Below are positions 50,664 through 59,380 of a stretch of 64,000 nucleotides of DNA, one piece after another. This stretch comes from Sphingobium sp. KCTC 72723 (GTDB lineage: Bacteria; Pseudomonadota; Alphaproteobacteria; Sphingomonadales; Sphingomonadaceae): assembly GCF_014280435.1 (NCBI RefSeq), contig NZ_CP060388.1, forward strand, positions 682,001 to 746,000, read 5' to 3'. How positions within the stretch are numbered: the stretch's first letter is position 1; each line of letters begins with the position of its first letter. Below the pieces are notes generated by a model that searched no databases, was not told where the DNA came from, and was given only the letters and a program-made list of their open reading frames with translations. The translations under genes and the position numbers were made by a program.

Positions 50664-53342
50664 ATGAACAGCACCGCGACGCGCTATGTCTATCGTTTCG
50701 GCGGCGGTGTCGATGATGGCGGGCAGGGCGACCGCAATCTTCTGGGCGGCAAGGGCGCGAACCTGGACGGCATGGCCGCGATCGGCCTGCCGGTGCCGCC
50801 GGGCTTCACCATCACGACGGCCATGTGTACCCGCTATTATGACGATGGCGGCGTCTATCCTGACAGTGTGAAGGGCGAAGTCGCCACTGGCCTCACCCAT
50901 ATTGAGGGGATCACCGGCAAAAAGTTCGGCGACGCGGCCGATCCGCTGCTCGTGTCGGTCCGTTCGGGCGCGCGCGCGTCGATGCCGGGCATGATGGACA
51001 CAGTCCTCAACCTTGGCCTCAACGACGAAACCGTCATTGGCCTGGCCAACACGTCGGGCGACGAACGCTTCGCCTGGGACAGCTATCGCCGCTTCATCCA
51101 GATGTATTCGGACGTTGTGCTGGAACTGGACCATGGCGCATTCGAAGAAGCACTGGAAATCGCCAAGGAAGATCAAGGCTACAGCCTCGACACCGAAATG
51201 ACGGCGGACGACTGGAAGGCGCTGGTCGCCGAATATAAGGCACTGGTGCAAAAATTGTGGGACAAGCCGTTCCCGCAGGATGTGCATGACCAGTTGTGGG
51301 GCGCGATCAGCGCCGTGTTCGGATCATGGCAGTCGGAACGGGCCAAGGTTTATCGCCGCCTCAACAACATCCCCGGCGAATGGGGAACCGCCGTCAATGT
51401 GCAGGCGATGGTGTTCGGCAATATGGGCGAAACGTCCGCGACGGGCGTGGCCTTCACGCGCGATCCGTCGACCGGCGAAAATGTCTATTATGGCGAATTC
51501 CTGATCAACGCGCAGGGCGAAGATGTCGTTGCGGGCATCCGCACGCCGCAATATCTGACGCTGGCGGCACGCGAACGGGCAGGGGCCAAGCCGCTGTCGA
51601 TGGAAGAAGCGATGCCCGAAACCTATGCCGAACTGGCGGGCGTTTTCGCGATCCTCGAAACCCATTATCGCGACATGCAGGACATCGAATTCACCGTCCA
51701 GCAGGGCAAGCTGTGGATGCTGCAAACCCGGTCGGGCAAGCGCACTGCCAAGGCTGCGCTGAAAATGGCCGTGGACATGGCGCATGAAGGCCTCATCACC
51801 GAAGAAGAAGCCGTCGCCCGTGTCGATCCCGCTGCGCTCGACCAACTGCTCCACCCCACGCTCGATCCCAACGCGCCGCGCGAAGTGCTGACCAAGGGAC
51901 TGCCCGCATCGCCGGGCGCAGCTTCGGGCGCGATCGTGTTCGACGCCGACACTGCCGAACGCCGTAACGAAATGGGCGATGCCGTCATTTTGGTGCGCGT
52001 TGAAACCAGCCCGGAAGATATTCACGGGATGCACGCGGCCAAGGGCATCCTGACCGCCCGTGGCGGCATGACCAGCCACGCCGCCGTCGTGGCGCGCGGC
52101 ATGGGCCGCCCCTGCGTATCCGGCGCGGGCAGCCTGTCGATCGACAATGCCGCCAAAACGCTGCGCATCGGCGACCGCATCCTGAAAGAAGGCGACATCC
52201 TGACCATCGACGGTTCGACCGGCGAAGTGATGGTCGGCGAAGTGCCGACGGTGCAACCCGAACTGGCCGGTGACTTCGGCGTGCTGATGGTATGGGCCGA
52301 CAAGGTCCGCCGCCTGAAAATCCGCGCCAACGCCGAAACGCCGCAGGACTGCAAGGTCGCACGCGAATTTGGTGCCGAGGGCGTCGGCCTGTGCCGCACC
52401 GAACATATGTTTTTCGACGCCGCGCGCATTACCGCCGTGCGCGAAATGATCCTGGCCGACAGCGAAAAGGGCCGCCGCGTCGCGCTCGAAAAGCTGTTGC
52501 CCGAACAGCGCGACGATTTCGCGCAGATATTCATGGTGATGGCGGGCCTGCCCGTCACCATCCGCCTGCTCGATCCGCCGCTGCACGAATTCCTGCCCCA
52601 TGGTGAAGCGGAGTTCGAGGAAGTGGCGAACGCTGCGGGTGTCAGCGTCGATACGCTCAAGCGTCGCGCGAACGAACTGCATGAATTCAACCCGATGCTC
52701 GGCCATCGCGGTTGCCGCCTGGGCGTCACCTACCCGGAAATCTACGAAATGCAGGCCCGCGCGATCTTCGAAGCGGCGCTGATCGTCAAGGCGCGCGGCG
52801 GCGAAGCGCCGATCCCCGAAGTCATGATCCCGCTGGTTGCGACCCGCAAGGAGCTGGAACTGATGAAGGCGATCGTCGATCGAGTCGCCGCCGAAGTGTT
52901 CAAGGAACAGGGAACAAGCGTCGAATATCTGGTCGGCACCATGATCGAATTGCCGCGCGCCGCTTTGAAGGCAGGCGAAATCGCCGAAGTCGGCGAATTC
53001 TTCTCCTTCGGCACCAACGACCTGACCCAGACCACGATCGGCATCAGCCGCGACGATGCTGGCCGCTTCCTGACGCAATATGTGGACAAGGGCATCTTCG
53101 CCCGCGATCCCTTCGTCAGCATCGACGTGGAGGGCGTAGGCGAACTGATCCAGCTTGCCGCCGAACGCGGTCGCAAGACGCGCCCCGGCATTAAGCTGGG
53201 CATTTGCGGCGAACATGGCGGCGATCCGGCCTCGATCGCCTTCTGTGAACAAACCGGCCTCGATTATGTCTCGGCATCGCCATACCGCGTGCCGATCGCC
53301 CGCCTTGCCGCGGCGCAGGCCGCGCTGGCAAACCGGGGCTAA
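50664..53342 (+). CDS. ppdK: Pyruvate, phosphate dikinase
   Basis: 892 aa, interconverts pyruvate + ATP + Pi and PEP + AMP + PPi. The ATP-grasp domain starts YVYRFGGGVDDGGQGDRNLLGGKG; the phosphohistidine domain has GGMTSHAAVVARGMG (His near 472); the PEP-binding barrel contains GLCRTEHMFF and ends with GICGEHGGDPASI. Start ATG 50664 (AGAGG upstream) sits six residues before the conserved YVYRFGG; ATG 50640, also with a ribosome-binding site, is an alternative. A terminator follows. Confidence 0.95.
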   Translation: MNSTATRYVYRFGGGVDDGGQGDRNLLGGKGANLDGMAAIGLPVPPGFTITTAMCTRYYDDGGVYPDSVKGEVATGLTHIEGITGKKFGDAADPLLVSVRSGARASMPGMMDTVLNLGLNDETVIGLANTSGDERFAWDSYRRFIQMYSDVVLELDHGAFEEALEIAKEDQGYSLDTEMTADDWKALVAEYKALVQKLWDKPFPQDVHDQLWGAISAVFGSWQSERAKVYRRLNNIPGEWGTAVNVQAMVFGNMGETSATGVAFTRDPSTGENVYYGEFLINAQGEDVVAGIRTPQYLTLAARERAGAKPLSMEEAMPETYAELAGVFAILETHYRDMQDIEFTVQQGKLWMLQTRSGKRTAKAALKMAVDMAHEGLITEEEAVARVDPAALDQLLHPTLDPNAPREVLTKGLPASPGAASGAIVFDADTAERRNEMGDAVILVRVETSPEDIHGMHAAKGILTARGGMTSHAAVVARGMGRPCVSGAGSLSIDNAAKTLRIGDRILKEGDILTIDGSTGEVMVGEVPTVQPELAGDFGVLMVWADKVRRLKIRANAETPQDCKVAREFGAEGVGLCRTEHMFFDAARITAVREMILADSEKGRRVALEKLLPEQRDDFAQIFMVMAGLPVTIRLLDPPLHEFLPHGEAEFEEVANAAGVSVDTLKRRANELHEFNPMLGHRGCRLGVTYPEIYEMQARAIFEAALIVKARGGEAPIPEVMIPLVATRKELELMKAIVDRVAAEVFKEQGTSVEYLVGTMIELPRAALKAGEIAEVGEFFSFGTNDLTQTTIGISRDDAGRFLTQYVDKGIFARDPFVSIDVEGVGELIQLAAERGRKTRPGIKLGICGEHGGDPASIAFCEQTGLDYVSASPYRVPIARLAAAQAALANRG

Positions 53343-53345
53343 GCA

Positions 53346-53380
53346 AAAAGGGCGGGGCGCAAACCCCGCCCTTTTATTTT
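53346..53380 (+). terminator. Intrinsic terminator after ppdK
   Basis: AAAAGGGCGGGG and CCCCGCCCTTTT form a 12-bp perfect stem around a six-base loop, followed by ATTTT. Directly downstream of the ppdK stop; the A-rich left side would let it work also for the convergent gene. Confidence 0.85.
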
Positions 53381-53394
53381 CAGCCGCTGCCTGC

Positions 53395-53868
53395 TCAGAC
53401 CGGCGTAGCGGTGCGACCTGCACCGCCTCGATAGCCTTCCTTGTCCAGCATCGCGGCCTGCTCGCGCCACCGTTCCTGCGTGATGGTGCCTGCTTTCAGG
53501 CCCAGTTGCTGTTCCAGCTTCGCTTCGTCCCCGGCGCCCATCGCGGCGATCTGGCCATAGCTGTGATAGCCTGCCGCGCGCAGCTGCGTCTCCTGCGCCT
53601 GACTGATCCCGCCGATGCGGCTCAGGTCGTCCGGGCCGCCAGCCGCAATTGCGTTGTTTGCCACAGGCTGCTGCCGCTCCAGTTCGGTCACGCGGGCGTC
53701 GGCCGCGACGATCCGCGCATCTCTGTCTTTGATCGTCTGGCGGTGGGCCGCCTTCTCGTCCTGCCACAGGCGACGATATTTGCCGCGCCCGCTCATCATC
53801 ATGCCCAGCACCAGACCGGCCAGCAACACGACCATCAGCAACGCGATGTCATTCAGGGTGAAACTCAT
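53395..53868 (-). CDS. Small membrane-anchored protein with HhH-like domain
   Basis: 157 aa. One N-terminal membrane helix (IALLMVVLLAGLVLGMMMSG), a charged coiled coil (about 30-70) and a C-terminal region with DDLSRIGGISQAQETQLRAAGYHSYGQIAAM, which looks like the helix-hairpin-helix fold found at the end of some L21- or DUF4332-type proteins. Function unknown. ATG 53868 follows AAGGATG. Confidence 0.7.
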   Translation of the reverse strand: MSFTLNDIALLMVVLLAGLVLGMMMSGRGKYRRLWQDEKAAHRQTIKDRDARIVAADARVTELERQQPVANNAIAAGGPDDLSRIGGISQAQETQLRAAGYHSYGQIAAMGAGDEAKLEQQLGLKAGTITQERWREQAAMLDKEGYRGGAGRTATPV

Positions 53869-54010
53869 ATCGGCATCCTTTCGATGTCTGACGAACGGAT
53901 ATGCCGGGGCAAAAGTTGCGCCTGCGTGCAATGGCGCGACACCCTGTCACGAAAAGTGCAAAAAAGGGGCTTGCCCAATCGGCCAAGCGCTTCTATTTGC
54001 GCGTCTCCAC

Positions 54011-54087
54011 GCACCCATAGCTCAGCTGGATAGAGCATCAGACTACGAATCTGAGGGTCGGGCGTTCGAATCGCTCTGGGTGCACCA
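54011..54087 (+). tRNA. tRNA-Arg (anticodon ACG), copy 1
   Basis: 77 bases starting GCACCCATAGCTCAGCTGG. Acceptor GCACCCA pairs with TGGGTGC, anticodon loop CTACGAA gives ACG, CCA is encoded. Followed by TTTTTTCT. Confidence 0.95.
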
Positions 54088-54145
54088 TTTTTTCTGAAGG
54101 GCTTTTCGGGCCTGGCTTTCAGCCATGGTTCCCGGTCCTTCCCAT

Positions 54146-54222
54146 GCACCCATAGCTCAGCTGGATAGAGCATCAGACTACGAATCTGAGGGTCGGGCGT
54201 TCGAATCGCTCTGGGTGCACCA
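54146..54222 (+). tRNA. tRNA-Arg (anticodon ACG), copy 2
   Basis: Identical in sequence to the copy 58 bases upstream, including the encoded CCA and the next TTTTTTCT. A recent tandem duplication or gene conversion explains the identity. Confidence 0.95.
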
Positions 54223-54350
54223 TTTTTTCTAGCTTCAGGCGCCGGCGCGGGCCTCCGCCCGCTTGGCTATCCTCGCATAAGCTCGGGCGGCCGTTCGGCC
54301 TTGCGAACCCTGACGGGTTCGGAATGGTTCTTTCCGGCGGCATATATAGA

Positions 54351-54373
54351 GGCGGCATCGGGCCGCCTTTTTT
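54351..54373 (+). terminator. Intrinsic terminator after the tRNA-Arg pair
   Basis: GGCGGC-ATCGG-GCCGCC hairpin followed by six T, between the tRNA genes and the convergent cobyric acid synthase gene. Confidence 0.75.
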
Positions 54374-54380
54374 GCGTCCG

Positions 54381-55829
54381 TTATGCCATCGCCAAAGCGA
54401 CCATCGCGTCGATATCCGCATGGCTTTCCAGCAACATGGCAATCTCGTCCAGCGCATCCTCGACCGATTGCCCATGGTCCTGCCCTGCCGACGCGCCACC
54501 CAGCCGCCGCAACAGCGCATCGCGCAAGGACGTGCTGGCCAGCATCCCATGGACGTAGCTGCCCATTACAAGCCCGTCCCGGCGCACCGCGCCATCGGGC
54601 CGGTCGCCCAGCATGGCGAAGGGGCGGGCGCAATCCGGCCCGCTCGTGCGCCCCATATGCATCTCATAACCCGCAAAATCGGCCCCCAGCGCCCGTCCGC
54701 CCACTGCCGCCAGCGTCTTGACCCCACCCAGCACCGTTTCCACGTCCAGCAGCCCCAGGCCCGCTACCACGCCCGGCGGTCCCTCCACCCCATCCGGGTC
54801 GGCAATCGTCCGCCCCAGCATCTGGTATCCGCCACAAATGCCCAGCACCGCGCCCCCGCGCCGGTGATGGGCGCGAATGTCGATGTCCCACCCCTGCGCC
54901 ACCATCGCCCGCATATCCGCCACGGTCGCCTTCGACCCCGGCAGGATGACCAGCGCCGCCCCGGCCGGAATGGGCTTCCCCGGCCCGATCATGCGCAACT
55001 CGACGCTCGGTTCCAGCTTCAACGGGTCCGGATCGTCGAAATTGGAAATGCGCGGCAATACCGGGCAGGCGATCAGCAACGGCGCGTCGCCCGGTTGCAC
55101 CACCCGTTCCAGCGCCACGCCATCCTCGCTCGGCAACCGCGCCACCGCGTCCAGCCACGGCACCACGCCCATGCCGCGCCAGCCCGATAATTGGGCGATC
55201 GACGCATAGCCATCCTCGAACAAAGCCGGATCGCCGCGAAACTTGTTGATCAGGAAGCCCCGGATCATCGCCGCATCGTCCGGGTCGATGACCGCGCGTG
55301 TTCCCACTACGGCGGCAATCACGCCGCCCCGGTCGATATCGCCCACCAATATCACCGGCACGCCCGCCGCCCGTGCAAAGCCCATATTGGCAATGTCCCC
55401 GGCACGCAGGTTGATTTCGGCGGGCGACCCGGCACCCTCCACCACCACAATGTCGCACTGCGCACGCAGCCGGTCATAACTTTCCAGCACCGCGCCCAGC
55501 AATTCCCCGCGCGCGGCCCGGAAATTGCCCGACCCCAAAGTCCCGCGCACCTGACCATGGACGATCAGTTGCGACGTGCGGTCGGCCTGCGGCTTCAACA
55601 ATACCGGGTTCATATCGGTATGGGGCGGCACCCCGCACGCAATCGCCTGCAACGCCTGCGCCCGGCCAATTTCGCCGCCATCGCTGGTGACGGCGGCATT
55701 GTTGGACATATTCTGCGGCTTGAACGGCCGCACTCTATATCCGCGTCGCACCAGCGCGCGGCACAAGCCCGCGACCAGCACCGATTTGCCGACGTCAGAT
55801 CCGGTTCCCTGAAGCATGATCGCACCCAT
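54381..55829 (-). CDS. cobQ: Cobyric acid synthase
   Basis: 482 aa amidotransferase that amidates four side chains of adenosylcobyrinate diamide in B12 synthesis. The ATP-binding domain starts MLQGTGSDVGKSVLVAGLCR; the glutaminase-type domain has the cysteine in GICGGYQMLG (Cys332) and the histidine in GSYVHGML. No other cob genes or cobalamin riboswitch are visible nearby, so it is isolated or at the edge of a cluster. Confidence 0.94.
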   Translation of the reverse strand: MGAIMLQGTGSDVGKSVLVAGLCRALVRRGYRVRPFKPQNMSNNAAVTSDGGEIGRAQALQAIACGVPPHTDMNPVLLKPQADRTSQLIVHGQVRGTLGSGNFRAARGELLGAVLESYDRLRAQCDIVVVEGAGSPAEINLRAGDIANMGFARAAGVPVILVGDIDRGGVIAAVVGTRAVIDPDDAAMIRGFLINKFRGDPALFEDGYASIAQLSGWRGMGVVPWLDAVARLPSEDGVALERVVQPGDAPLLIACPVLPRISNFDDPDPLKLEPSVELRMIGPGKPIPAGAALVILPGSKATVADMRAMVAQGWDIDIRAHHRRGGAVLGICGGYQMLGRTIADPDGVEGPPGVVAGLGLLDVETVLGGVKTLAAVGGRALGADFAGYEMHMGRTSGPDCARPFAMLGDRPDGAVRRDGLVMGSYVHGMLASTSLRDALLRRLGGASAGQDHGQSVEDALDEIAMLLESHADIDAMVALAMA

Positions 55830-55871
55830 GGCCGACGGTCCTGACTGGCCCGGCCGCGATGCGCAAGCCCC

Positions 55872-57506
55872 TCACGCGACTATCGCCGCCATCCCGCATC
55901 GCAGGTCATGCACCCGTACATCCGCCGTGCCTAACCGCACCCCCAATGTCGCAGTCACGCCGTTCAATATCCCGTCCAGCAACGGCGCAGTGGCGGTCAG
56001 CACTGCGCCGATCGCCGAAGTCAAAGGACTGCTGCCCAGCGTGATGCCCAACACAGACACCTGTATCTGCGTCTGCCCGGCGATACTGGCGGCCAGTCCC
56101 TGCGTCAGATCCTGCGTACTGACATGTTTGGCCTGACCATTTGTGATGTCGGCAGGGGTGAAATGCACCGCCTGCGGCTGCACCCCGCCCAGTGCGACAT
56201 TGGCATAGCCAGTGACTCGCGTTCCCAGCACCTGCGCCAGCACCGCCGGGCGTGGATTGGCAGGTGCGTTGAACTGAGTTAGCGCGTGCATGTCCACATC
56301 GGCCAGCGCCACCGTGCCGATCGATGGCGTGACCGACAGGCGCACCCCTTCCTGCGCCGATCCGTGCGTGCAATTAATGTCGGACAGTCGCGCCTCTGCG
56401 GCGGCCAACTCGACGTAGAGCGGGATCCGCACCGACGCGATGCCGGGCAGGATCGTGGCAATGCTGCTTTCCAGGTAGATGCGCGTTTGCGCCGTGCGCA
56501 ACACCACGTCCGTCTTGCTCGTCATCGTCAACAGCGGCGATCGCGTCTGCCCTTCGCCGGTGACGATCATCAATCGGGTGCTGGTCAATCCCGGCACGGT
56601 GACGCGCAGGTCCATCGGCACCGCAGTCCCCGATGGCGGGCTGAGGATCATGCGCAGCATCGAAAAGGCGTCGAGCAGGATATGGGGCTGTCCATCCCCG
56701 CTGGCCGCGCCGCGCATCGGGCCAAGGTCGACGATGTCGCTCAGCCGCACCGACTTGCCCGGTATCAGCCCAGCCAGCCGCAGCAATGTCGACGCACTCT
56801 GGCTCCCGCCAGCGCTGTCCGCCATCGCGCCGATAATGTCCGACACCGGCAATTCCCGGTCGAATAGCGCGCCATAGGCTTCGCCATCGCGCCCGGTCCG
56901 CACCCGCAACGCATCGGCGACATGCAACAGGTCCAGGTTCAGGCTGGCCAGCCCCTGACTGTCCATCACCGACAGGTTCAATTCCGTCCCGGCCAGGCTG
57001 GACAGCAGCATGTTGGGAACCCCGCCACTGATCGAAGCCAGCCCCGTGCCGAGCGAAAAGGCCGCAACGTCCTTCCGCGCCGCCACTGCCCGCGCGCGCA
57101 GGTCGATGCCGTCACGCCCCACCAGCAGCCGCCCGAAAAACAGCGGCGTGCGCCGCGCCACTTCCACTCGCGTCGCTGCGCCTGCGGCATCGCCCGCCAC
57201 GAAACGCTGCGCCACCGGAACGGCGGGGTCGGCGGCATAGCTGCCATGTTCGAACAGGTGGATCGACACGCCGCCCACGCCGCTCTGGTTCAGCAATTCC
57301 TCCGCCGCCGGGCGACCGCCCCCGGCTGCTGCCAGCGCGGCGGCATCGGCAATTCCCTGCAACTGACGCTTGGCAAGGTAGATGGAACCCAGATCCACCG
57401 CCACCGTCGCGGCCCCCGCCAGCATGAACAGCGACCCGGCCAGGATCACGCTGATCCCGCCCCGCTGATCGCGCTGCCAAAAGCGCCAGGGGCGGGGCCG
57501 GGTCAT
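55872..57506 (-). CDS. TadG-like protein (Flp pilus-type assembly)
   Basis: 544 aa. The N-terminal domain (DQRGGISVILAGSLFMLAGAATVAVDLG … RQLQGIADAAALAAAGG) is the TadG-type pseudopilin-like anchor with one membrane helix. The remaining 450 residues are extracytoplasmic and of unknown fold. It overlaps the TadE-like gene by four bases. No other tad/cpa genes are in view. Confidence 0.82.
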   Translation of the reverse strand: MTRPRPWRFWQRDQRGGISVILAGSLFMLAGAATVAVDLGSIYLAKRQLQGIADAAALAAAGGGRPAAEELLNQSGVGGVSIHLFEHGSYAADPAVPVAQRFVAGDAAGAATRVEVARRTPLFFGRLLVGRDGIDLRARAVAARKDVAAFSLGTGLASISGGVPNMLLSSLAGTELNLSVMDSQGLASLNLDLLHVADALRVRTGRDGEAYGALFDRELPVSDIIGAMADSAGGSQSASTLLRLAGLIPGKSVRLSDIVDLGPMRGAASGDGQPHILLDAFSMLRMILSPPSGTAVPMDLRVTVPGLTSTRLMIVTGEGQTRSPLLTMTSKTDVVLRTAQTRIYLESSIATILPGIASVRIPLYVELAAAEARLSDINCTHGSAQEGVRLSVTPSIGTVALADVDMHALTQFNAPANPRPAVLAQVLGTRVTGYANVALGGVQPQAVHFTPADITNGQAKHVSTQDLTQGLAASIAGQTQIQVSVLGITLGSSPLTSAIGAVLTATAPLLDGILNGVTATLGVRLGTADVRVHDLRCGMAAIVA

Positions 57507-57940
57507 TGCGTGCCGATCCGCACCACGGCGCTGCGCCGCAGGGTGGACGCGGGCATCGGTATCGGCGTTGCGGCAAAGACCGGCGCATTGGCTAGGTCGT
57601 AACTCAGCGTTACTGTGTAATATCCGCCGCTCTCGTCCGTGCCGATCGCGATGGTTTGCGCAGCGGGCGCGGGGAAGGCGGCCCGGCTGGCGGCAATGCT
57701 TTGGTCCACCAGCGCGCGCCGCTCCGCCGCATCCAGACCCGCGACGGACGCCCGCGCCGCATCATTGGCCGCCTGTTGCAGGCTGTGCGCAGTCATGAAC
57801 CAACTGCCATAGATGACGATGCCGATCAGCAGCAGGATCAGCACCGGCAGGGCAAAGGCAGCCTCCATCAACGCGCTGCCACGCTCATGGCGCGGCAGGG
57901 CAGCGATCGGGCGGAAGCGGGTATGGGAATGATGGCGCAT
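57503..57940 (-). CDS. TadE-like pilus assembly protein
   Basis: 145 aa. RHERGSALMEAAFALPVLILLLIGIVIYG is the TadE signature: a glutamate after a short basic leader, then a membrane helix, as in minor pseudopilins. ATG 57940 is taken as start; the frame is open to 58096. Coupled to the TadG-like gene. Confidence 0.8.
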   Translation of the reverse strand: MRHHSHTRFRPIAALPRHERGSALMEAAFALPVLILLLIGIVIYGSWFMTAHSLQQAANDAARASVAGLDAAERRALVDQSIAASRAAFPAPAAQTIAIGTDESGGYYTVTLSYDLANAPVFAATPIPMPASTLRRSAVVRIGTQ

Positions 57941-58118
57941 AAGGGGATGGTAGGGCGGCGCGATCAAGAAGCCGTTCGTGGCAGGCAAGGCCATGCTTGC
58001 ATGATTTACGCATTTTTTCGCACCGATCCGGTCGGGATAGGAAGGGGTGGGGAAGGGTGTTTGCGCGCTGATGGCGATTTCCCTCCATTCCGGCACATGT
58101 TTCTGCGTAAAATCCGTC

Positions 58119-59015
58119 CTAGCCAGCCCCCGCCTGTTCCCGGTTGCCCGTCATCACGATGACTGCGCCCTCCGTGCCATAGGTGCCGTGCAACTGCGCG
58201 ATGGCGGCCTCCACCGGCAACAGCGCGCCTTCATTGGTCAGCAGCCGCGTCGCCACCCGCTTGTCCCCTTCGCCGCGCAGCACCCGCTCCAACTGTTCGC
58301 GAAATTGCGGACGCGCCGACAATTCGACCAGATCGGGCAGGCACACGCTCGACAGCCTGTCTTCGGGCAGGCCGACCATCATGCAGAATGTATCGTCCGC
58401 AATCTCGATAAAGCCGCGCGTCGACACCCGGACATAGCCGACCCCGCCATGCACGCTCATGGCCTTCAATATCGCCGATTTGACGTCGGCCAGCCTGTGC
58501 CGCCGCATGTCGGCGGTAATGTCGCGCAGCAACAGGGCAATGCCCTCGCCGAACGGGAATGTCTCGAAATGCAGCCAGCTGTCGCTGCGGAAGGGGGATG
58601 GGATGTCGGCGGTGCTGGCCTCACCCGATGTCAGGCTGTGGCGGATATGGGCTTCGGTCAGCGTTCCGGCAAATTCGGGCAGCGCTTCCCATAGCGATTT
58701 TCCTTCCAGATGCCGGTCCCATCGCTTGGTCATGGCCAGCGCCACGCTGTTTACATAATCGACCGTCAGGTCGCTGTTGCACAGGATCAGCCCCTGATGA
58801 ATCCGGTTCGCCAGTTCGCGCATCCGGTCCGGCGCGGGCGGGGCGGCTTCGTTCGCCGCCATGGTGCGAAAATCATCCACTCCCATGAAGATATGGGTTT
58901 CGAGGCCATGATGGGTAATCATCACTGGTTCACGGGATCCTACCTCCCGCCAATGGGCGAAATTGCGCACCAGTTCGGCGGCGGCTACGCTGCGCCCGCG
59001 ACGATCGTCCAGCAT
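58119..59015 (-). CDS. PAS protein with Phd/YefM-like N-terminal domain
   Basis: 298 aa, no membrane segment. Residues 5-50 (VAAAELVRNFAHWREVGSRE, then VMITHHGLETHIFMGVDDF) look like the DNA-binding fold of Phd/YefM antitoxins. Two PAS-like domains follow (about 65-170, with ITADMRRHRLADVK; and 185-295). No kinase or cyclase output. It may be a sensor-controlled repressor. No toxin gene sits beside it. Confidence 0.72.
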   Translation of the reverse strand: MLDDRRGRSVAAAELVRNFAHWREVGSREPVMITHHGLETHIFMGVDDFRTMAANEAAPPAPDRMRELANRIHQGLILCNSDLTVDYVNSVALAMTKRWDRHLEGKSLWEALPEFAGTLTEAHIRHSLTSGEASTADIPSPFRSDSWLHFETFPFGEGIALLLRDITADMRRHRLADVKSAILKAMSVHGGVGYVRVSTRGFIEIADDTFCMMVGLPEDRLSSVCLPDLVELSARPQFREQLERVLRGEGDKRVATRLLTNEGALLPVEAAIAQLHGTYGTEGAVIVMTGNREQAGAG

Positions 59016-59129
59016 GATGTCATGGCTCCGTTTCGTGATGGAGTCATGGTAAACGATGGGTTGATAAGGTCAGTGTCGAGTTGGGTCCGTTATGGATCAA
59101 CGCGCTTGGGTTTTACGCAAATATCCGGC

Positions 59130-59351
59130 TCAGCCACCGTAACTACGCTGATATTCCAGCGCGTCCAGCATCTTGCCCCCGGCCATGAATACAGCGCCGG
59201 TGCAACACAGCGCCAGCAATTGTCCGCCGAACCCCGGATATTGCTGCATATAGACAATGCCCCGTTCCGACGCACCCAGCGCCAGCGCGTAAACGACCAG
59301 AAACACCTCGAACTTGGTCTTTATGGTAAATAGGCGTTTGATCCGTTCCAT
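59130..59351 (-). CDS. Small conserved-looking membrane protein
   Basis: 73 aa with two hydrophobic stretches (FEVFLVVYALALGA and LLALCCTGAVFMAG) and a charged start MERIKRLFTIKTK. It resembles a family of small sphingomonad inner-membrane proteins, but I cannot name it. ATG 59351 has GGGGTCG upstream. Confidence 0.6.
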   Translation of the reverse strand: MERIKRLFTIKTKFEVFLVVYALALGASERGIVYMQQYPGFGGQLLALCCTGAVFMAGGKMLDALEYQRSYGG

Positions 59352-59380
59352 TTCGACCCCATCCGGCAATCCCTCCGCCG

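Noticed and set aside
51324..53423. 699-codon minus-strand frame
   Set aside because: Antisense to ppdK; composition typical of a shadow frame.
55830..55871. Cobalamin riboswitch before cobQ
   Set aside because: The gap is only 42 bases and has no B12-box-like sequence.
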